From Sipunculus nudus (lineage: Eukaryota > Annelida > Sipuncula > Golfingiida > Sipunculidae), in NCBI GenBank assembly GCA_026874595.1, contig CM049318.1, forward strand, positions 40,590,456 to 40,654,455: 64,000 nucleotides of DNA. The letters are read 5' to 3'. Position 1 is the first letter of the stretch; each line of letters begins with the position of its first letter. Positions 56,352 to 64,000 of the stretch are shown here, one piece after another. The position numbers and the translations under genes were made by a program. The notes under the pieces were generated by a model. It was not told the DNA's origin and made no database searches. It was given only the letters and a program-made list of their open reading frames with translations.

Positions 56352-58067
56352 AAAAATACAGGTGGCTCCACCAGTCTGCAGAAACTAATAAAAACACTTA
56401 ATGGTCAATATCCATGCAAAAAATCATGGTGATCTCTGCATTAGTTGTTCAGATACTTCAGTTTTTGTATCAAATTGTCCATTATTCTGAGGGATACTTC
56501 GGAGTCCTATAGCTTGAAGGATATGGGTAACAGAGACCTAATTTCAAGTTTCCACAGGCACCTTTCATGGGCCTCCTTGCATGACAAGAATGAAGATTCT
56601 AGGTCCAATTGTTGCGATTTGTACCCTGTTGACAGATAACCACATCTTTAAAGGTCTCAAAAAAAAGAAAAAAATTCTTAAAAATTTGAAAAAAAATAGA
56701 GGTGGCACACCCAGTCTGCAGAAACTGATGGAACAGCTCATGATCAATATGTATGCCGAAAATCATGACCATCAGTGTTGCAGTTATTGAAATACTGCAG
56801 TTTTTGTATCAAATTTTCCATTATTCTGGGGGGGGGGTATTTTGGACCCATACAGCTTAAAGAATATGGGTAACAGAGACCTAATTTCAAGTTTCCATGG
56901 AGACTTTTCATGGGTCTCCCTGTGTGTAAAGAATAAAGATTCTTGGTCCAGTTTTTATGATTTGTGCCCTGTTAACAGATGTTCATATCTTTAAAGGTCT
57001 CAAAAATACAGAAAAATTTCGTAAAAAAAAACGAACAAATACAGGTGGTGCCACCAGTCTGCAGAAACTTATGAAACACTCCATGATCAATATCCATGCA
57101 AACAATTATGGTTATCTCTGCATTAGTTGTCCAGATACTTTAGCTTTTGTATCAAATTTTCCATTATTCTGATCTGTACTTTGGAGTGCCATAGCTCAAA
57201 GGATATGGTTAACAGAGACCAAATTTCAGGTTTCCATGGAGACTTATCATGGGTCTCCCTGTGTGTCAAGAACGAAGATTCTAGGTCCAGTCGTTACGAT
57301 TTGTACCCTGTTGACAGATAACTACATCCTTAAAGGTCTCAAAAATGGAGAAAACAATTCGTGAACATTGAAAAATACAGGTGGCGCCACCAGTCTGCAC
57401 AAACTGATGAAACATCTCATGATCAATATGTATGTCGAAAATCATGACCATCAGTGATGTAGTTAATGAGATATTGAAGTTTTTGTATGAAATTTTTGAC
57501 TATTCTGGGGGGTAATTTTGGGCCCCATAGCTCGAAGGATATGGGTAACAGAGACCTAATTTCTGGTTTCCATTGAGACTTTTCATAGGTCTCTCAGTGT
57601 GTCGAAAATGAAGATTCTAGGTCCAGTCGTTACGATTTGTGCCACGCTAACAGATGACAGCATCCTCAAAGGTCTCAAAAATAGAGGAAAAAGTCGTAAA
57701 AAATCAAACAGTACAGGTGGCGCCACCAGTCTGCAGGAACTGATCGAACATCTCATGATCAATATATATGCCAAAAATGAAGACCATCAGTGATGTAGTT
57801 ATTGAGATATTGAAGTTTTTGTATGAAATTTTTTACTATTCTGGGGGGGTACTTTGGGGCCCCATAGCTCAAAGGATATGGGTAACAGAGACCTAATTTC
57901 TGGTTTCCAAGGAGATTTTTTATGGACCTCTCAGAATCCCAAGTTACAAGGTTCTAGGTCCAGCGGTTACGATTTGTGCCCGGTTAACGGACGGACAGAC
58001 GGACAGACGGACAGACGGACGACGGACAAAGAGTGATCGCTATGACTTTCAGTCAGCTGAGCTAAAA
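56352..58067 (+). repeat. Tandem array 2, same ~335-bp monomer as array 1
   Basis: About five monomers, with gggtaac words at about 56525, 56867, 57209 (variant), 57543 and 57879. Motif sites with acaggtgg(c/t)(g/t)ccaccagt lie at about 56359, 56700, 57043, 57379 and 57716. It ends with the ggacggacagac run (57985-58024) and ctgagctaaaa at 58067, as array 1 does. It begins directly at the outer end of element B. Confidence 0.9.
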
Positions 58068-61000
58068 ATTGGTCTTGGGTGGTTTCTGAACATGTTAATA
58101 ATCCAGTTACGACTGATTTGAAAAATATGAGGTCGTAGGAGCTCGCAAGGACGTTGTACCACAGTCTCTGGTCATTGCACAACCAGTCGAGCATCATTGT
58201 CGCACGATTCCTCGTGCAACTTCTCGTGCCACCTGACGATGGGTGGTGCCACTTGTGATACAACCTTATGATCAACAATGCGATTTACCACCTCTTCCAA
58301 CCTGTGGCATGATCTTACTATTTTTCGTGCTATCAGCTTAGCAACTGGTATAAATTTGTTGCGTTCTAGGGCTAAGCACAGTCTTCAGTATTACCTCAAA
58401 TTGCCAGTATAAGGGTCATTTTTTTTTTTCGTCGAATTTTTAGATACTGGTCGTGCCACTGCCAAATCGTGGGTAAATCGCGCGATCAAATATTTGGTGT
58501 GCATTGGCCTTAATAAAGAGAAATCGGTCTATTTCAAGACTGACACAGGATCTGTTGCAATAACATCAATTAAGTCGTATTCTTATTGACCATGGTAATG
58601 TCCATCACAATCTCACAGAAACCGAGTCAAAGTAACCTTGTTTGTATTCTGGTAAAGAGATTTCAGTGAACTGTACCTGGTACGGCACATGTCCTGCTAT
58701 AGAACTGCCAGCCGGTTGAATGGAAAACTGGTCGATCTTGCTTATATGACTTTAGTCGCTACCGGTGGCGAGTGTTTATAGTCGCTACTAGTGGGGGAGT
58801 GTTTCAGCAGATCAATTTTTGAAGACCATTTCGTGATCTTTTACAACATGATCCCCACTCATTATTAGGATAAGAAACTGATACATATGAAACAGCAATT
58901 AAGATCATCTATCATAATAAAATTCTGCATAAACAACGTGACATGAAAGCTTTTTAAGTACAGATATTTTATATTTCAAATCCATTATTTTATTTGACAT
59001 AGCTCACTGAAATTCATGAATAAAATGGTTTGAAACAGAGGGTCCATAACTGTAAAACAGCTACAGTCAGCTGGATTGTAGGCATGAACATTTTATTAAT
59101 AATTTGCTTAAATATCTGATTATACACATGCCTGGCCAAGATCATCTCTTCATGCTGTATTTGGCCGCCTGGCCATAATGCTGCTCGTGAATGAGATTTC
59201 ACGACACACAGATTAACGAAAACAAACAGATCCTTTCATCATATTTATTATTCATGTATTTAAATATTTCGTGCAAATATGGCAAAGCCTGTTGGATGAC
59301 ATATACACAATGATACACACAATCGGCACCCCTCAGCCTTGAAGGCCGGTGCAATTACCGATAACGGGTCGTCTGCTACCAAGGTCAAGTGGGTCAAAAA
59401 GACACTGGGAAACAGACTGACTGAAGACAAACTTAGGACTTGAGCAGTTAGCGAACCGCTCGGAAACAATTATTCACCACTGTGATGTGACCTAATTTGG
59501 CTTACATATAAACATAAATATATATGCAACACTTTGTACATTTCCAATACACTTACCAACAGAACTGTTAACGGGTCAACCATTTTACACACATATAAAT
59601 TATGACTGAATGACACATGGAATGATACGATGAATGCTTTATCATACAAATGAACATGATGCCATGAACGTAATGAAATATCTGGATGTTTCACAAAAAT
59701 GTATGTCTTTATACAATCTTTTTGAGATAGCTGCTATTCGTGATAAGAATACAATACTAAAACACATATCTTAGCATTTAAACCCCACACTTCCTTAATC
59801 TCATACAATTCAGTTACTCATTACACAGCCCCTTGTATCATTTTGATTACGCATGAGAGTGCCACGTCACCGTAGCATCTTAATATTATGACCTTCGGAT
59901 TACATAACAAACATGTCCCTTTTAACTCAAGATCAGTTTTCAGCAAATGATCGCCTGAAAATCCAACTACATATCTTGTTACGAATAAAAGTAGGGATAA
60001 AGCATAGAAAAATCAAATCAGCAGACAGACAGGTTTCAGCTTAGATGTCATGTTGTTTGGACATACAAATATTTCAAATTGTTCAACCTTAATGTAATAA
60101 ACTTACATAATTTTAATTTATATCATCTGGTTTCATTTATGCCACGTCAGTTTCGGTATTTATTTTTACAACTGTTCTGTTGTTATAGTTGTGCAAAGAG
60201 AGTGGTGTAAAATCGACTCGGTGAATTTCTGTCTGCACAGAGACTGGTTTATTATTATTTTGTGGGAGTCTAAAATTCACAAGCTTACTGGCAAGTACAT
60301 TCGTAAGATTTCAGGCATTCGATCTCATAGGCCTCTATTAAATATGAAATGCCCGTTTCATTTTCAAAAAAAAAAAAAAAGAAAAACATTACCTTTGCTG
60401 AGCCAATGTATTTTTGACTTGTACAAATCTTGCATGATATATCTTGCATTATATGACTATTACGACCTAAATTATATCCACACGAAATGCACTGCTAAAG
60501 GATATATTTTGCTGCTGCTTCATATGAACTTAATCCTAAATTTAATGCAATGATTTATATATGTTCATAAGCGAAATGCTTTACATACCGTTTAGCCGAT
60601 ATAATCTTTTAAACTATACTGAAATATTCTAATGTTCATTTCATTTGTTAATGTATATATAGCGCGAAAAACAACGATGTTACCAGGAGAGCTGGCCCGA
60701 TACTTTCAACATCGAGTTTTAATTTTAAACTATGCTTAATACTTCAGACAGGCGTTATTAATCTGTAGTACTAATTGATATGTTTTAGTTTCTATATGAT
60801 TAGGCAGGTCCTTCTACGTCAATGATAAACCGTCTTACTGTATCTGTAATATATTTGATTGGTCTCACGTTGCACGAAAATGACTGGTCAATATGACAAT
60901 TCATGAGATAAAAGAAACTTTAGATTTCCTTAGAAAATGTTGGTCCAAGGTCTGTGCGATTACACAACCGTATATGCAGATGTGTGGGTTAATCTTCTCT

Positions 61001-61241
61001 GTCATTGTGGAGTGAATGTAAACTAAGCAGATAAACTGTGATGCCGATATATACAATTAGTTTGGGGCCAGTATAACCCTAAAAAAGAAATTAAAATTTC
61101 ACAAAACATATCAAATATACAAAACAATTACCTACATATACACACACACAAGTCGATAATTTCATTTTGCATACACACGAAATTCGTATATGCATACATA
61201 AATACATTTTCATAGATACATATTTTCAACATATGACACAG

Positions 61242-61272
<31 letters not shown>

Positions 61273-61966
61273 ACGAATGCTGCCACACAATTACCTTCAC
61301 CTGGCCATACTTTTATAACGTGCAAGGATTTTCATCATTTAACTATCGAACACTTTACCCTATTATTTTATCGCAAAATGCTAATTTAGCCAGGTTTACA
61401 ACTAAAATCTATTAAGAAGCTCCCCTGAAAAGATTAAATAAATTTTTTTTTCAGCAACTTACACCATTAAGACTCGACAGTTGAGAAAGAAAGAAAATAT
61501 CATTTGCGTATGTTTGCTCCACCTTAACTGCACCAAAAGCTGCGGAGTCGACTGTTCAAAATATTCAAGCTTGAAGCTCCCTGGGGTACATACTGGAATT
61601 CACTGGCGTTTTGCAAAAAAATTTTAAAAAATGTATCACCACTGTAACCACCATAAAGGGTTGATATATGCAATTTTTTAAGTTGCTACTGGTAGCACCT
61701 GAGGTATCTAGAAAACTGTCCTTCACCATTCTGTCCTTGTACTCTGTCAGGTGATTTCCACTGAGGGAAAGAGAGTGTGTGTCTGTGCGTGTACGTATGG
61801 ATGATTGTGTGTAAGAGAGAGAGAGATGCACTACCGCCCCTGAGGCACTTTCCACTTCTGCAGAAATCTACTGCTTTGCATTATGCAGGAACACCATTAA
61901 ATTATGACAGATTCCATCATTTCCTAAATTTTAACTGACAATTCTCTATATGATATACAATTAAAC
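58068..61966. other. No gene supported; 3' flank of MED1 at right
   Basis: 58100-58500 resembles a dispersed repeat (clusters of tcgtgcgat and related words, also near 55080-55200). A 30-bp word tagtcgctac...gtggcgagtgttt is tandemly duplicated at 58753-58800. (TA)n lies at 61244-61272. The MED1 3' UTR should occupy the right-hand part, up to 61966. No further coding exon was recognised. Confidence 0.45.
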
Positions 61967-64000
61967 TTACACATTTTCCTTTATCAAAAGTGCTTCATCC
62001 ATCAAATCGTCATCTATTTCACATCCCGATTTAACAGAACCAGGGCTTTTGCTTGCCGGAGATTTGGCCGGCATGGGCGAAGGCAAGTTCCTTATGGCTG
62101 GTGATTTGCGAGGGGAAATTGCTTCTTGGTATTTATTAACTGGAGACAAAGCTACATTATCATGTATTTCTTGAACCGGTGAAGGATTCAATGGTGAGCG
62201 AGGGATTCTGCTTGGACAAGGCGAGTTTGCATTTGGACAGTCAATGACTAAGCCATCATCAGGGCTGCTAACATCACTACGTGGACTCAAAAGGGGCCTA
62301 GACCGCGACTCTGACTTGCTTTTCTCACAGCGTTCTTTTTCGGCACTTCTTACCGGTTTTGGCGTAGGGGCTTTGAACACTAAATCTTCCCCAGCACTTG
62401 CCTTATTTTCTTTATTTTCTGTTGAATTAATGTCATTTTCTTCTCTATATTTATTTGCCCCCTCTTTTTGTTTGAAATCTGAGCCATCTCGACTGTGCCC
62501 TGCTTCACAGTTCACAGGCCCAACAGAAGGTACACCATTTTCATTTTTAGGTTCTTGAGCAGCCTCTCCCTGGGCCTTTTTCATTTGTGGTTCCTGTGTT
62601 AAGGGTATTAAATTTGGATCAGGACCAGATGGCTCTTCAACTTCATCTGGACTAGCAATGCAATCGTCTGATATATCTTCTACCAAAGGGCCCTCCTTAC
62701 CCTTTTCATCAGAGTCATCAGGATCACTCAGTTTTGAAACAATATCTGTGAAATGCCGTGACTGTAATTTCTCTGATATTTCTTCCAATTTATTTTTCTT
62801 ATTTTTATCCTCCTCTTTAGCTGGTTCTGGGTCTTTTCTTTTTTGACCCGTGTTATTTTCTTTTACTAGAGGCACAGATTCCCTCCTGACTTGAGGTTCA
62901 TGATCAGTCTTTGTCAAAGCTTCCCCTCTGGCCAATTCCCGAGAGGCAGTTTTTGATACATTAGATACTTTAGACCCTGCACTTGCAGGATCTCGACTGT
63001 CTTTCGCATTGGAATATACTGGTGGCACACGGCTATTTTCAGTTTTGCCTGGTTCATGTGGATGGGCACTCCACTGACTGGAAGGTGCTGGTTGACGACC
63101 TGGGTAATTACCAGTTCGACTACCGTAAGTATTTTGTGGTGGTGTCCTACCAGGAGATGAATAAGAGTTGCTTTTACCCGCAACAGCAGGCACTGGTGAT
63201 TTTGAGGTTGGGTGAGGTGTATTTTTAAAAGATGAACTAGAACCACTGATATTTGCACTTTTTGACACACCTTCTTGCCTCCTTGGCTCATTCTTATTTT
63301 CACTGGTAGCCAGTTTAGAATGATCCAGCTTTTTAAAACTAAGACCAGAGCCAAGACGTGCTTTGGGTATTGAAAGTTCTTTTGTGGGTGTGCTGGGTTT
63401 TGTTCCTTCATGAACGATTTGTTTGCGGATCATTTCCATCTGATCTCGTTTTGAAGCAGTTGGGTCAATTTTGTCCAAAAAGGTTTCTTTCTTCTCTGGG
63501 GTAATATTGTCTTTCTTAGATTTTTCCCCAGAAGAAGACCCACTACTGTTTCCTCCTTTTGCTTTCTTCAACAGATCTACCACATCATTAATTGAGCCTC
63601 GTCTTGACTTCAATAACTGCCTAGGTCTCGTTGCCCCACCAGGAGGTAGAGACTGTGAAGGGGTAGTTTTGGCAGTTGCAGCTACAGGTGATGTAGACTG
63701 TTTTGATGTTGTTAACGTAACTGAGGAACTACTGGCTGTGATGGTTACTGGCTTAAGTTTAATCAGAGGGCCTTGAGTCAACTTTGAATCCACTTTTCCA
63801 CTTCCTATACTAGATGCTGATTTCGAACGTCCTACTTTGCTACTGCTTGTTGGTTTGCCAGCTTTTCCAGAATAAGGAGAACCACTTTTCTCTGAAACAC
63901 TGACTTTCAGAGTGGAAACTGATTTTGACTCCTTAGAGTTACCAACATCAGAAGATGAAACAAGATTCTTTGAACTTGAGTTTTTGCTGCCTACTGGAGG
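61967..64000 (-). CDS. MED1: Mediator subunit 1, C-terminal part (partial)
   Basis: The minus-strand frame is open from the window end (64000) to TAA at 61969-61967, about 677 codons with no start in view. It is Ser/Pro/Lys-rich and disordered, with many SP sites (ISPRKSPAIRNLPSP, SPMPAKSPASKSPGSV). The last residues contain DDDLMDEALL, closely matching the DDDLMDVALI end of vertebrate MED1, and an upstream SPDDG matches the SSDDG of that family. MED1 is the Mediator subunit that contacts nuclear receptors and other activators. Its folded N-terminal domains and the LxxLL motifs lie beyond the window. The whole segment appears to be one large 3' exon, as is usual for MED1. The call rests on composition plus the terminal motif. 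Confidence 0.8.
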   Translation of the reverse strand, partial: PPVGSKNSSSKNLVSSSDVGNSKESKSVSTLKVSVSEKSGSPYSGKAGKPTSSSKVGRSKSASSIGSGKVDSKLTQGPLIKLKPVTITASSSSVTLTTSKQSTSPVAATAKTTPSQSLPPGGATRPRQLLKSRRGSINDVVDLLKKAKGGNSSGSSSGEKSKKDNITPEKKETFLDKIDPTASKRDQMEMIRKQIVHEGTKPSTPTKELSIPKARLGSGLSFKKLDHSKLATSENKNEPRRQEGVSKSANISGSSSSFKNTPHPTSKSPVPAVAGKSNSYSSPGRTPPQNTYGSRTGNYPGRQPAPSSQWSAHPHEPGKTENSRVPPVYSNAKDSRDPASAGSKVSNVSKTASRELARGEALTKTDHEPQVRRESVPLVKENNTGQKRKDPEPAKEEDKNKKNKLEEISEKLQSRHFTDIVSKLSDPDDSDEKGKEGPLVEDISDDCIASPDEVEEPSGPDPNLIPLTQEPQMKKAQGEAAQEPKNENGVPSVGPVNCEAGHSRDGSDFKQKEGANKYREENDINSTENKENKASAGEDLVFKAPTPKPVRSAEKERCEKSKSESRSRPLLSPRSDVSSPDDGLVIDCPNANSPCPSRIPRSPLNPSPVQEIHDNVALSPVNKYQEAISPRKSPAIRNLPSPMPAKSPASKSPGSVKSGCEIDDDLMDEALLIKENV

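Noticed and set aside
62914-63411. 165-codon minus-strand frame overlapping MED1
   Set aside because: It is an out-of-frame shadow of the long Ser/Pro-rich MED1 exon with no independent support.

Overview
The window looks like AT-rich genomic DNA from an invertebrate animal, most likely a bivalve or other mollusc. That assignment is an inference. It rests on intron-split animal genes, CR1/L2-like and other LINEs, a K02A2.6-like Ty3/gypsy element, tRNA-derived SINEs, and tandem arrays that end in a GACG-rich run, as described for bivalve pearl-type non-autonomous Helitron/Helentron elements. Nothing bacterial or viral-genome-like is present.

Host genes are few. (1) A three-exon minus-strand gene (12482 to 5001) is reconstructed here from splice sites and phase. 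It encodes a small secreted protein with one von Willebrand factor D-like domain. (2) A short minus-strand signal-peptide exon with a CRE/ETS-type promoter lies at about 32360-32450, and a second copy of that exon lies at 29934-29998. (3) A single-exon 7-transmembrane receptor at 53062-54024 has an intact frame, but its canonical class A microswitch residues are replaced. (4) The 3' coding end of MED1 (Mediator subunit 1) lies on the minus strand from 61967 and runs off the window end.

Mobile DNA dominates. From left to right: a ~335-bp tandem array with a GACG terminus (1-2568); a 27-unit, exactly 34-bp satellite (3131-4045); the VWD gene, whose large intron holds a tandemly duplicated LINE fragment (8391-11873); SINEs and decayed LINEs (13.3-17 kb); a nested pair of foldback MITEs with 9-bp target duplications (18695-19330); a duplicated LINE tail (19531-20318); a Helitron-like repeat element A (25841-27311); a 28-bp satellite (28279-28830); a CR1/L2 tail (29996-30725); a decayed but structurally delimited Ty3/gypsy element with ATATC target duplication (33019-36860); a third GGTGGCGCCAC array (43160-44640); a nearly intact 5.3-kb APE-type LINE with a 12-bp target duplication (44874-50157); a miniature LTR element with a tRNA-Pro-type primer site (54566-54988); and element B, an inverted relative of A, abutting a second ~335-bp array (55362-58067).

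No gene cluster or defence-like system is visible. The most unusual items are the microswitch-less receptor, the LINE whose two ORFs share one frame and are separated by a single TAA with no ATG for ORF2, the nested MITEs, and a 12-bp palindrome (GGTGGCGCCACC) that recurs about 30 times across otherwise different repeat families.
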